64,000 bases of DNA from Rhodospirillaceae bacterium (GTDB lineage: Bacteria; Pseudomonadota; Alphaproteobacteria; GCA-2731375), in NCBI GenBank assembly GCA_018701215.1, contig JABIWH010000011.1, forward strand, positions 120,853 through 184,852, in the 5' to 3' direction. The translations under genes and the position numbers were made by a program. Below are positions 34,629-42,876 of this stretch, piece by piece (within the stretch, counting starts at the first letter, position 1; every line of letters starts with the position of its first letter). The notes below the pieces were generated by a model. That model made no database searches. It worked only from the letters and a program-made list of their open reading frames with translations, and was not told the DNA's origin.

Positions 34629-35390
34629 TTAACCCTCTGGCCAGACCGCCTGCCGTTTCTCGACAAATGCCCGGCCGCCTTCCTTGCGGTCCTCGGAGTT
34701 CATCACGCGTGTTTGCACATCGCCGGTGATCCGGTCGATTTGGCCATAGTCCAGGGAATTGCCCCGTACCATCAATTCCTTCATGCCCTGCACGGCGACG
34801 GGGCTTAGCTCGACAATCCGGTTGGCCTGCTTTTCCGCTTCCGCCATCAACTGATCTTTCGGCACGATCTTGTTGATCATGCCCACGTCGTAGGCGCGCT
34901 GGGCGCTGACCCGATCTGCGAACAGCAATACCTCGGCCGCAATGGCCCATGGCATGGCCTTGGGGAACCAGCCGGCGGGAATGGTGGCGATCCCCCATTG
35001 CGGCTCTGGCAACCAGAAGGTCACGTCCTCGGTGGCGATACGGTAATCGGTATCCAGGGCGATCCACATGCCGTAACCGACCACATGGCTGTGCAGGGCC
35101 GAGATGACCGGCTTGTACAAGCCCTGGGTCTGGCTGATGTCAGGATACCTGCCATCGTAACGATAGGGCGCGTCGGGCGCCCCGCCCGACAAATCCGCGC
35201 CGGCGGAAAAACAGCGGCCATTGCCCGACAGAATCGCCACTCTTAACGTCGGATCATCGCGCACATCGGCCCAGATCCAAGCCAATTCGTCATGCACCTG
35301 CTGGTTCATGGCGTTCAGCTTGTCAGGCCGGTTCAGGGTGACATAGGCGATGTGGCCTTTTTTCTCATACTCGACGGTGCTCAATTCCAT
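34629..35390 (-). CDS. Enoyl-CoA hydratase/isomerase family protein
   Basis: The 253-residue crotonase-fold protein starts at ATG 35390 (MELSTVEYEKKGHIAYVTLN); an ATG at 35426 would add 12 residues without homology value. Oxyanion-hole segments are SGNGRCFSAGADLSGG and HVVGYGMWIALDTDY. The region WLPEPQWGIATIPAGWFPK keeps one Glu and lacks the classic second Glu, so hydratase activity is uncertain. It lies between the EamA gene and an unlinked cytochrome gene. Confidence 0.87.
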   Translation of the reverse strand: MELSTVEYEKKGHIAYVTLNRPDKLNAMNQQVHDELAWIWADVRDDPTLRVAILSGNGRCFSAGADLSGGAPDAPYRYDGRYPDISQTQGLYKPVISALHSHVVGYGMWIALDTDYRIATEDVTFWLPEPQWGIATIPAGWFPKAMPWAIAAEVLLFADRVSAQRAYDVGMINKIVPKDQLMAEAEKQANRIVELSPVAVQGMKELMVRGNSLDYGQIDRITGDVQTRVMNSEDRKEGGRAFVEKRQAVWPEG

Positions 35391-35463
35391 TTTACTCAGG
35401 ACCTCTATTTGTTGCTCTGATGACATCTAACAACGAAACAGCCGAGGTGCGAAAGGCCAAACA

Positions 35464-36330
35464 CTAATCACCGACATGATTCTCAATCGCCGGCAGGGAA
35501 TTGAGATAGACGGCGATGGCGTCGCGGTCGGCATCCGTCAGATGTTTGTAGCCATCCTGCACCGCTTCGGCCATCAGGCCTTCGGCTTTCTCCCAATCGG
35601 GCTTGGTGCCGGTCTTGAGGAAAAAGCTTAGCTGATCCAGGGGCCAGCCCAAGCCCGTGTTGTGCGCCGGTGTAATGTTGGGAACAGCGTCGCCCTCAGG
35701 GCCATCCTTGGTACCGGCCATCCATAATGTGCGGTCCAGGGCGCCGGCGGCATTGCGCGGGGTGTGGCATTCCCCGCAATGGGCCAAGGCATTGACCAGA
35801 TAGGCGCCCCGGTTCCATTGCGCGTCCTGTTTGTCGTCGGCGATGAACTCGCCCGCGTCAAAGTACAGCTGTTTCCAAGCCCCCATGGACCAGCGCCAGC
35901 TGAACGGCGGGCCGACATCATGCGCCCGGTTTTGCCGGGCCACGGGGGTTAGAGAAAACATATAGGCCTTGATGGCCAGGACATCCTCGGCCCGCAGCAG
36001 GGTGTAGGAGGTATAGGGGAAGACCGGGAAATAGTGGGCGCCATCGGGCCGGATGCCCTGTTTCACGGCGGCCAGAAAGTCGCCGTCGCTCCACGCCCCG
36101 ATCCCCGTTTGTTTATGGGCGGTGATATTGGGGCTGTAGAATATGCCAAACGGTGTCTTCAAGGCCCGACCGCCAGCAAACGGCGCACCCTTGCCCGCCC
36201 TGTCCGTGTGGCAGCCCATGCAGCCGGCGGCCCGGGTCAGATAGGCGCCGCGCTCGACTAAATTATCGGCCAGCGCCTGGCCCATGCAGAACACCAGCCA
36301 GGCAAGCGCCAGCATGCCGCTCCGGGCCAT
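35464..36330 (-). CDS. Diheme cytochrome c
   Basis: The 288-residue exported protein has a signal peptide (about 1-21, cleavage near ALA-DNL) and two class I haem motifs: CMGCH (37-41) and CGECH (185-189). Spacing and the FYSPNIT and VPNIT segments after each haem resemble the cytochrome subunits of membrane-bound alcohol/aldehyde dehydrogenases. No dehydrogenase is adjacent. It lies 6 bp downstream of a single-haem cytochrome c'-like gene, so the pair probably forms a periplasmic electron chain. Confidence 0.9.
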   Translation of the reverse strand: MARSGMLALAWLVFCMGQALADNLVERGAYLTRAAGCMGCHTDRAGKGAPFAGGRALKTPFGIFYSPNITAHKQTGIGAWSDGDFLAAVKQGIRPDGAHYFPVFPYTSYTLLRAEDVLAIKAYMFSLTPVARQNRAHDVGPPFSWRWSMGAWKQLYFDAGEFIADDKQDAQWNRGAYLVNALAHCGECHTPRNAAGALDRTLWMAGTKDGPEGDAVPNITPAHNTGLGWPLDQLSFFLKTGTKPDWEKAEGLMAEAVQDGYKHLTDADRDAIAVYLNSLPAIENHVGD

Positions 36331-36336
36331 GAGGCG

Positions 36337-36759
36337 CTATTTCTTCTTTAGTTTCTTGCGCCGCTCCGCATCCCGGCGTTCGAAATGACAGACGTTACAG
36401 GCTCGCATAACCTCGCCCAGGGCAACCGCCATTTGTTGCTCCTCCCCCGCCTCTGCGGCGGCGACCAGCTTGGCGGCGGCAGTGGCGACCACGCCGTGGC
36501 CCTTGCGCACGGTCTCGGGTAGCTGTTCCATCTTCGAGATATAGGCTTCCCGGGCCTGCAATTCCTTGGCGGACTGCAGCGCCCGCTTCATATCGAAAAC
36601 CATCATGGCGGCGGTAATGCTCTGAATATCGCTCAAGCCGCCAATCATCGCCCGCCAAACATGCTTGGGCGCATGTTTTTTCTGCGCCATGGCGGCGCCG
36701 GAAAATCCAAGCGTGACACACATCGCCACGGCCAATGACAGCAAAACAAACTTCCGCAT
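36337..36759 (-). CDS. Cytochrome c'-like protein
   Basis: The 140-residue protein starts at ATG 36759, preceded by GGGAGATTGAGG; longer readings lack support. A signal peptide ends near AMA-QKK (about 26). The helical body carries one C-terminal CxxCH (CNVCH, 121-125), the arrangement of class II cytochromes c'. The tail is very basic (RRDAERRKKLKKK). Such proteins bind haem in a four-helix bundle and handle NO or electrons. It is upstream of the diheme cytochrome on one likely transcript. Confidence 0.8.
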   Translation of the reverse strand: MRKFVLLSLAVAMCVTLGFSGAAMAQKKHAPKHVWRAMIGGLSDIQSITAAMMVFDMKRALQSAKELQAREAYISKMEQLPETVRKGHGVVATAAAKLVAAAEAGEEQQMAVALGEVMRACNVCHFERRDAERRKKLKKK

Positions 36760-36818
36760 CCTCAATCTCCCTAAAAAAACACCTCTGGCTTGGCGCATCC
36801 TGTCCCAGCGGCGCCCCT

Positions 36819-36870
36819 GAGGCAACATTGGCGAGGCAACATTGGCGATCCAATGTGGCGATGCAATGTT
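36819..36870. repeat. Array of four ACATTG half-sites in a divergent promoter region
   Basis: GAGGCAACATTGGC occurs twice in tandem (36819-36832 and 36833-36846). It is followed by inverted copies CCAATGT (36850-36856) and GCAATGTT (36863-36870). The inner pair ACATTGG/CCAATGT is a perfect inverted repeat around 4 nt. The hexamer spacings are 14, 12 and 13 bp. The array lies between the divergent cytochrome c' and hydrolase genes and looks like an operator cluster. Confidence 0.6.
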
Positions 36871-36936
36871 CCACCCGGCCTTGGGGCTTGCTACAGTGGC
36901 GGCATTGAGGACCAAGCTTTTTAGTGAGGCGGAAAA

Positions 36937-38193
36937 ATGTTTCAAGATCTGATCGCACGCAGGGGTGAGCATCCGAATATTGCCTGGCGCGGACGTTTCG
37001 CCGATGCCTGCATCGAATTGCGTAGTGATGAGCAGAGCCATTTTCTGCACCTGGACAGTAGCGGCATCTCGCTCAGCGCTAGCCAGCCAGACCGCACCAT
37101 CACCCTGACCCTGGCGGCCAGCGAAGCTGCCTGGGCCGAATTGCTAGGTCCCGAACCCGGCCCCGGCCTGCAATCTGTTTCTGCCATGCGCCGCATGGGC
37201 CATTTGCGCGTCAGCGGCGATTTTCTGGCCTATTACCAAAATCTCATGGCGTTGGAGATGTTGTTTTCCATGAGCCGCCCCCGACCCGAGAAAGCCCCCG
37301 AAAAAACGGTCGCCGCTCCGCTTGAGGCTACGTTTGACCCCATCGTGGGCCGCTACATCAACATGGCATTCCAGGGCCGGCCCCACCGTATTTATTTCGA
37401 GGAAGCGGGCAGCGGCATTCCCCTGATCTGCCTGCACACCGCCGGTGCCGATGGCCGGCAGTACCGCGAGATCTTGAATGACCCCGATATCACCGCGAAC
37501 TACCGCGTGGTGGTGTTCGATCTGCCCTGGCATGGCAAGTCATCACCCCCCGCCGGTTTTCAGGACGAAGTCTATCAATTGACCACGGACAGCTATGTGG
37601 CCATCACCATGGCGGTGAAGGCGGCCCTGGGCCTGGACAATCCGGTGATCATGGGCTGCTCCATCGGCGGGCGGGCGGTGTTACATCTAGCATTGCGTCA
37701 TGGCGCCGATCTGCGCGCGGTGATCGGCCTGCAATCGGCGCTGTTCGCGGAAAACAAGATCGATGGTGAGCCCGAGGGCCTGCGTTCAATCCACCGTCCC
37801 GACGTACATGGCGGCGAAGTTTCCGCCGCCCTGATGACCGGCCTGATCGCGCCGCAATCACCCGGTGCGGATGCCTGGGAGACTTTGTGGCATTACATGC
37901 AGGGCGGGCCCGGCATTTTCATGGGTGATCTGAATTACTATTTCACCGATGGCGACATGCGCAACGGCCTGGCCAGCGGCATCGATACCACGCAATGCCC
38001 GGTGCATCTGCTGACCGGCGAATACGATACCTCCGCCACGCCGGAGTTGAGCCGCCAGCTGGCCGAGGAAATCAACGCCACCTCATTCAAGGTGATGCAG
38101 GGCATGGGCCATTTCCCCATGTCGGAAAACCCGGCGGGATTTCGCGGCTACCTGTTGCCGGTGCTGGACAAGATCATTGCGACGCCAGCATGA
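36937..38193 (+). CDS. SCP2-like domain fused to alpha/beta hydrolase
   Basis: The 418-residue protein has two parts. Residues 1-115 look like an SCP2/sterol-carrier-type small domain (TITLTLAASEAAWAELL, HLRVSGDF). From about 145 a complete alpha/beta hydrolase follows: nucleophile S242 in GCSIGG, acid Asp in GEYDTSATPE, and catalytic His in MGHFPMSENP. An SCP2-like domain would present a hydrophobic ligand to the hydrolase. GAGGCGG precedes ATG 36937. The next gene, kynureninase, starts 21 bp later, so a related ester or amide substrate is possible but not shown. Confidence 0.82.
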   Translation: MFQDLIARRGEHPNIAWRGRFADACIELRSDEQSHFLHLDSSGISLSASQPDRTITLTLAASEAAWAELLGPEPGPGLQSVSAMRRMGHLRVSGDFLAYYQNLMALEMLFSMSRPRPEKAPEKTVAAPLEATFDPIVGRYINMAFQGRPHRIYFEEAGSGIPLICLHTAGADGRQYREILNDPDITANYRVVVFDLPWHGKSSPPAGFQDEVYQLTTDSYVAITMAVKAALGLDNPVIMGCSIGGRAVLHLALRHGADLRAVIGLQSALFAENKIDGEPEGLRSIHRPDVHGGEVSAALMTGLIAPQSPGADAWETLWHYMQGGPGIFMGDLNYYFTDGDMRNGLASGIDTTQCPVHLLTGEYDTSATPELSRQLAEEINATSFKVMQGMGHFPMSENPAGFRGYLLPVLDKIIATPA

Positions 38194-38214
38194 GGCAAGC
38201 CAGCTGCAATCGCG

Positions 38215-39456
38215 ATGCAAATGACTGACCGCGAAGATCTCGCGGCGCTGGACCAGGCCGACCCGCTCGCCAACCTGCGTGACCGGTTCGAATTGCCTGC
38301 TGGCGTGATCTATCTGGACGGCAATTCCCTTGGCCCCCTGCCCAAGAACGTGCCCGCACGTATAACCGAGGTGGTGGAGCGGCAATGGCGCGATGATCTG
38401 ATCCGTTCCTGGAATATCCATGACTGGGACAGGCTGCCGCTTAGTGTCGGCGACCGTATCGCGCCGTTGATTGGCGCCGGGCCGGGCGAGGTCCTGGTGG
38501 GCGACAGTACGTCCGTTAATCTGTTCAAGCTGATGGCGGCGGGGTTGGAGCTGCGCCCGAAGCGCAAGGTGATCGTCTCACAAAGCGGCAACTTCCCCAC
38601 GGACATCTATCTGGCCGAGGGCTTGATCCGGCAACTGGGAGCCGGCCATGAATTACGCCTGGTGGACGGCGATGATGTGCTGGGCGCCATTGACGACGAT
38701 GTGGCCCTGGTTTCCCTGACCCAGGTGGATTACCGCAGCGGCTATGTCCAGGATCTGGCCGCCGTCACCGCTGCCGCCCACGATGCGGGCGCATTGATGT
38801 TGTGGGATCTGTCCCACAGCGCCGGCGTCATGGCGGTGGATCTGGCAGGTGTGGGCGCGGATTTCGCCGTCGGCTGCAGCTATAAATATCTGAACGGCGG
38901 GCCCGGCGCCCCGGCCTATCTTTACGTTGCCCAGCATTTGCAGGACCAGGTGCGCCAACCCCTGTCAGGCTGGCACGGTCATGCGGCGCCATTCGAGTTC
39001 GAGACCCACTACCGCCCCGCCCCCGGCATCGTGCGCCAGCGCTGTGGCACGCCATCTGTGTTGGGCATGAGCGTGCTGGACGCGGCGCTCGATGTCTTTG
39101 AAGGCCTGGACATGGCCGCCGTGCGGGCCAAATCCCAGGCGCTGACGGGACAGTTCATCGATCTTACGGAACAACGCTGCGGCGGCCACGGTTTCACCCT
39201 GGCCACGCCACGGGAGCCGGCGCGGCGGGGCAGTCAGGTCTCCTGGCATCACGAAAACGGTTATCCCATCATGCAGGCGTTGATCGCCGACGGCGTGATC
39301 GGCGATTTCCGCAGCCCGGATATTCTGCGCTTCGGCTTCGCGCCTTTGTATCTGCGCTATGTGGATGTCTGGGATGCGGTTACGGTCTTGGAGCGGGTGC
39401 TGGCAGAAGGCCTATGGGATAGGCCCGAATACCATGCGCGCGCAGCGGTGACGTAA
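38215..39456 (+). CDS. kynU: Kynureninase
   Basis: The 413-residue PLP enzyme cleaves kynurenine to anthranilate and alanine in tryptophan catabolism. PLP-site features are YLDGNSLGPLP near the start, WDLSHSAG (D198) and the Schiff-base K224 in GCSYKYLNGGPGAPAY. RFGFAPLYLRYVDV at the C-terminus is also typical. No tryptophan dioxygenase is nearby; the upstream alpha/beta hydrolase could in principle be a kynurenine formamidase, but its SCP2-like extension is unusual for that. Confidence 0.93.
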   Translation: MQMTDREDLAALDQADPLANLRDRFELPAGVIYLDGNSLGPLPKNVPARITEVVERQWRDDLIRSWNIHDWDRLPLSVGDRIAPLIGAGPGEVLVGDSTSVNLFKLMAAGLELRPKRKVIVSQSGNFPTDIYLAEGLIRQLGAGHELRLVDGDDVLGAIDDDVALVSLTQVDYRSGYVQDLAAVTAAAHDAGALMLWDLSHSAGVMAVDLAGVGADFAVGCSYKYLNGGPGAPAYLYVAQHLQDQVRQPLSGWHGHAAPFEFETHYRPAPGIVRQRCGTPSVLGMSVLDAALDVFEGLDMAAVRAKSQALTGQFIDLTEQRCGGHGFTLATPREPARRGSQVSWHHENGYPIMQALIADGVIGDFRSPDILRFGFAPLYLRYVDVWDAVTVLERVLAEGLWDRPEYHARAAVT

Positions 39457-39482
39457 AGCGGTTATCTCTATCCGTAGCGCCC

Positions 39483-39488
39483 TATAAT
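39483..39488 (+). promoter_or_regulatory. Perfect TATAAT -10 before the catabolic cluster
   Basis: TATAAT lies 42 bp upstream of the crotonase ATG at 39530, in a 73-bp gap after kynU. The hexamer 17 bp upstream (GGTTAT) is a poor -35, so activator dependence is possible. It is the best candidate promoter for the 39530-50891 gene run. Confidence 0.4.
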
Positions 39489-39529
39489 GCTTAACAATTG
39501 ATCTTGCGATTTTGGGAGGAGACAAGAAA

Positions 39530-40270
39530 ATGACTGAACTGGTGCTGCGAACCGATGTGGACGGGGTTACGACCCTGACCTTGAACCGGCCTGATGCCCT
39601 GAATGCCTTGAGCCCTAATTTATTCGTGGAACTGCGCGGCCATGTGGAAAGCATCGCCAATGACCCGGAGAATGTCGGCTGTGTCGTGCTGCGCGGAGCG
39701 GGCCGATCATTCTGCGCCGGCAATGATCTAAAGGCAATTCAGAACGGCGAGGCAACGCCCTCGCCCACTTTCCAGTCCGATACCATTAATATGATCGAGA
39801 ACCTGGCGCAGCCCGTTATCGCGGAAGTACGCGGCCATTGTTATACCGGCGGGCTGGAGCTGGCGCTGGCATGCGATTTACTGATCGCTTCTGAAACGGC
39901 GAAATTCGCCGACACTCATGGCAAATGGGGCATGACCCCGCGCTGGGGCATGAGCCAACGTCTGCCCCGCCGCATCGGGCCGCTGAAGGCCAAGGAAATG
40001 AGCTTTACCGCGCGGAGCTATAATGGCGCGGAAGCCGCCGCCATGGGCCTCGCCAATCAATGCGTCGTGGACAGTGAATTAGAGGCAGTCGTCGGCGCCA
40101 TGGCGGCCGACATCGTGGCCAATTCCTGGCACTCCGCGCGCGGCAACAAGATGCTGTACAATCGGGGCCAGGATTACACCTTTCACGACGGCCTGGCATT
40201 CGAGATGGCGGAAAGCCCCGGTCGCAGCGCGGATACCGAAGAACGCGTGAAGGCCTTTTCCAAAGGTTGA
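39530..40270 (+). CDS. Enoyl-CoA hydratase/isomerase family protein (first gene of catabolic cluster)
   Basis: The 246-residue crotonase-fold protein starts at ATG 39530 behind GGGAGGAG. Oxyanion-hole segments are LRGAGRSFCAGNDLKAI and GHCYTGGLELALACD. The catalytic loop reads FADTHGKWGMTPRWGMSQRLP, lacking both hydratase glutamates and carrying His and Lys instead, so its chemistry may differ from hydration. It is 11 bp upstream of amidase 1 and appears to open the operon. Confidence 0.85.
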   Translation: MTELVLRTDVDGVTTLTLNRPDALNALSPNLFVELRGHVESIANDPENVGCVVLRGAGRSFCAGNDLKAIQNGEATPSPTFQSDTINMIENLAQPVIAEVRGHCYTGGLELALACDLLIASETAKFADTHGKWGMTPRWGMSQRLPRRIGPLKAKEMSFTARSYNGAEAAAMGLANQCVVDSELEAVVGAMAADIVANSWHSARGNKMLYNRGQDYTFHDGLAFEMAESPGRSADTEERVKAFSKG

Positions 40271-40281
40271 TGGAGAGCAGC

Positions 40282-41694
40282 ATGACAGCACCCGTCTGGC
40301 AATGGAGCGCGATTGCTACCGCCGCCGCCATTCGTAACGGCAAGATCACGGCCCAGGAGGCGGTGGAAGCCGCCCTCGAACGCATGGCCGCATGTAACGC
40401 GACGGTCAACGCCGTTACCGTTGATCTGTCTGACGAGGCCCGGCAGGCAGCTCGCCGTGCCGATGACACCGTAGCATCCGGCACCATCTTAGGTCCCCTG
40501 CATGGCGTGCCTGTAACGATCAAGGAAAACGTCGATCAGGTCGGGCAGGCAACCACCAACGGCGTACCGGCCTTCGCCGAAGTTATAGCGAAGACGGACT
40601 CTCCCGTGGTCGCCAACCTACGCAAGGCCGGCGCCATCATCATCGGACGTACCAATACGCCGGAATTCAGTCTGCGCTGGTTCACTGATAATCCCCTGCG
40701 CGGCGAGACCCAGAACCCGTGGAAAGAGGGTATCACGCCGGGCGGCTCGTCAGGTGGCGCGGCGGCGGCGGTCGCATTGGGGATCGGCGATATTGCCCAC
40801 GGCAATGATCTTGGCGGCTCCCTGCGCTATCCTGCTTATGCCTGCGGTCTGGCCACGATCCGCCCCTCGTTCGGACGCATACCTGCCTACAACCCCACGG
40901 GCAGCGAAGAACGGCCACCCTCACTGCAATTGATGTCCGTACAGGGCCCCATTGCCCGCGAAGTTCGTGATGTACGGCTGGCTCTGGCTGTCATGGCGCA
41001 AAGGGATGCCCGGGATCCCTGGTGGGTACCCGCGCCCTTGGAAGGCCCGCGTCTGGATGCGCCAATCAAGGTTGCGGTCTGCAAGACACCTGCCGGCATC
41101 GCCTGTCACGAGGCGGTATCCCAGGCTATTGATGCGGCGGCCAATTCTCTTGCCAATGCCGGCTATAGTGTCGAGGCCAAGGATCCACCGCTAATGGCGG
41201 AGATCGCGGAGAACTGGCGGACACTGCTATTCACCGACACCAAGGTGATGTCGGAAGCCGCCTTCCAGCAATATGGTTCAGACGATATCAATCAGGTTCT
41301 CGGTGATTATTTGGCCGCCTCCAACGTACGCGACCTAGATGAGTACATTCGCGCGCTCGCGGATCGCACCCGTTTGCTGCGGTCCTGGAGTATGTTCATG
41401 GAGGATTACCCACTGGTCCTGGCACCGGTCAGCCAAGTACCGCCGTTTCTTCAGGGTGAGGACTTGCAGGGGCCTGCACGCGTTAAGGAGATGCTTGATG
41501 AACAAAGCATGTTGTATGGTATCAACCTATTGGGCCTGCCTGCCGCCGCCGTTCCGACCGGATTACACGACGGCGTGCCAATGGGTGTACAAATAATCGG
41601 CCCGCGTCTGCGGGAAGATCTGTGTCTTGATGCCGCCGAGGCCGTCGAACGCGGCACGGGCATTCTGAGCCAACAACTATGGAGTCGAACATGA
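40282..41694 (+). CDS. Amidase-signature family hydrolase (amidase 1)
   Basis: The 470-residue enzyme starts at ATG 40282 (after GGAGAGCAGC). The Ser-cisSer-Lys triad is K81 (VTIKENVD), S156 (GGSSGG) and S180 (DLGGSLRYPA), with the expected 24-residue spacing. Such enzymes hydrolyse amides, ureides or carbamoyl groups. Within the cluster it could remove ammonia or a carbamoyl group from a ring-opened intermediate. Its stop overlaps the next ATG (ATGA). Confidence 0.92.
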   Translation: MTAPVWQWSAIATAAAIRNGKITAQEAVEAALERMAACNATVNAVTVDLSDEARQAARRADDTVASGTILGPLHGVPVTIKENVDQVGQATTNGVPAFAEVIAKTDSPVVANLRKAGAIIIGRTNTPEFSLRWFTDNPLRGETQNPWKEGITPGGSSGGAAAAVALGIGDIAHGNDLGGSLRYPAYACGLATIRPSFGRIPAYNPTGSEERPPSLQLMSVQGPIAREVRDVRLALAVMAQRDARDPWWVPAPLEGPRLDAPIKVAVCKTPAGIACHEAVSQAIDAAANSLANAGYSVEAKDPPLMAEIAENWRTLLFTDTKVMSEAAFQQYGSDDINQVLGDYLAASNVRDLDEYIRALADRTRLLRSWSMFMEDYPLVLAPVSQVPPFLQGEDLQGPARVKEMLDEQSMLYGINLLGLPAAAVPTGLHDGVPMGVQIIGPRLREDLCLDAAEAVERGTGILSQQLWSRT

Positions 41695-42209
41695 GTGATA
41701 CCTGGCCGGAGGAAATCTATGGCCTGCTGCGGGAAAACGGCATAGAGCAGATTGGCTATGTCCCTGACGCGGGCCATGATCATCTGATCAAACGGGCAAT
41801 CGCGGACCCGGATGTCCATGCCGTCGCCCTGACCACCGAGGAAGAGGGCGTGGGCCTGTTGGCCGGCGCCCATCTGGGCGGCAGCCGGGGTGTGTTGTTG
41901 ATGCAAAGTAGCGGCGTGGGCAACTGCATCAATCTGCTCTCGCTACCCAGGGCCGGGCGCTTTCCGTTTTTAACCCTGGTTACCATGCGCGGTGATTTCG
42001 GCGAGGGTAATCCCTGGCAGATGCCCATGGGGCAATCGACCCAACCGGTGTTGGAGGCCTGCGATGTAACCTGCTTTTGCCTCGACGATCCTGGCGAGGT
42101 CAGCCGAACCATCAGTGCGGCCATCACCACGGCCTTCGTTAGCGAATTGCCCGTTGCCGTCCTGCTGGGACAGCGGTTGATCGGCGCCAAAGTATTTGAA
42201 AAGAGGTAA
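41691..42209 (+). CDS. TPP-dependent decarboxylase alpha (Pyr) subunit, sulfopyruvate/phosphonopyruvate decarboxylase-like
   Basis: The 172-residue protein is the N-terminal (pyrimidine-binding) half of a split thiamine-diphosphate decarboxylase. The cofactor-activating Glu is in TTEEEGVGLLAGAH (about E50-52). Its MQSSGVGNCINLLSLP and LVTMRGDFGEGNPWQ segments resemble ComD-type subunits. Family members decarboxylate sulfopyruvate or phosphonopyruvate to the aldehyde. Neither sulfoacetaldehyde nor phosphonate genes are nearby, so the true 2-oxo acid is unknown. Coupled to amidase 1 by ATGA. Confidence 0.85.
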   Translation: MSDTWPEEIYGLLRENGIEQIGYVPDAGHDHLIKRAIADPDVHAVALTTEEEGVGLLAGAHLGGSRGVLLMQSSGVGNCINLLSLPRAGRFPFLTLVTMRGDFGEGNPWQMPMGQSTQPVLEACDVTCFCLDDPGEVSRTISAAITTAFVSELPVAVLLGQRLIGAKVFEKR

Positions 42210-42212
42210 ACA

Positions 42213-42839
42213 ATGGCAGATCCGAATGAGGGCGGCCGCGCCGCCGGCAAGACAGCCACAGGCACCCTGGACCGGCGTGTCGCGGTAAAACAACTCTTGG
42301 ACAGCATGGGCGACGATGTCCTGATCGTGGCCGGACTGGCAGGCGCCAAGGGCGATGTCACGGCTGCCGTGGGTGATGATCCGCGCGTCTTTGGCTTCGG
42401 CGGCGCCATGGGCGCGGCGGCTTCCATGGGTCTTGGTCTGGCCCTGGCGCAACCCGACAAACGGGTGCTGGTGGTTACCGGTGACGGTGAATTGCTGATG
42501 AACGTCGGCACCTTGGCCACCATCGCCATCGCCAACCCGCCCAACTTGGGCATTATCTGTGTCGATAACGAGCATTATGGCGAGACCGGTTTTCAACGCA
42601 GCCATACGGGGCTCGGCACGGACCTCGCAGTCATGGCCCAAGGCGGCGGCATCGGTGCCGTGCGTACGGTGCGTGAAATCGATGAGTTGGACGAGGCCGG
42701 CGAAATGTTGCGCAACACCAACGGCGCCGCCTTTGTCTTGTTGAAAGTGGCCGTCAACGATCCGCCGAAAATGCCAACCGTGTGGGATGCATCCTGGCAC
42801 AAGAGCCGTTTCCGCCAGGCTTTGTTGGGACATCCCTAA
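42213..42839 (+). CDS. TPP-dependent decarboxylase beta (PP) subunit
   Basis: The 208-residue partner carries the diphosphate/Mg2+ motif GDGELLMN (from G90), ending near CVDNEHYGETG, about 30 residues on, as in ThDP enzymes. GFGGAMGAAASMGLGLAL is also typical. It starts 3 bp after the alpha subunit with GAGG upstream. Together they would form an alpha-beta heteromer that decarboxylates a 2-oxo acid made by the aminotransferase further down the operon (inference). Confidence 0.88.
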   Translation: MADPNEGGRAAGKTATGTLDRRVAVKQLLDSMGDDVLIVAGLAGAKGDVTAAVGDDPRVFGFGGAMGAAASMGLGLALAQPDKRVLVVTGDGELLMNVGTLATIAIANPPNLGIICVDNEHYGETGFQRSHTGLGTDLAVMAQGGGIGAVRTVREIDELDEAGEMLRNTNGAAFVLLKVAVNDPPKMPTVWDASWHKSRFRQALLGHP

Positions 42840-42876
42840 ACCGCCATCTTCGATCCAACTGTAAGAGTCTGAAATC

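Noticed and set aside
34081..35067. 328-residue minus-strand frame spanning the EamA and crotonase genes
   Set aside because: Same strand but a different frame from two recognised genes; it crosses their boundary and a perfect inverted repeat, with no homology pattern.
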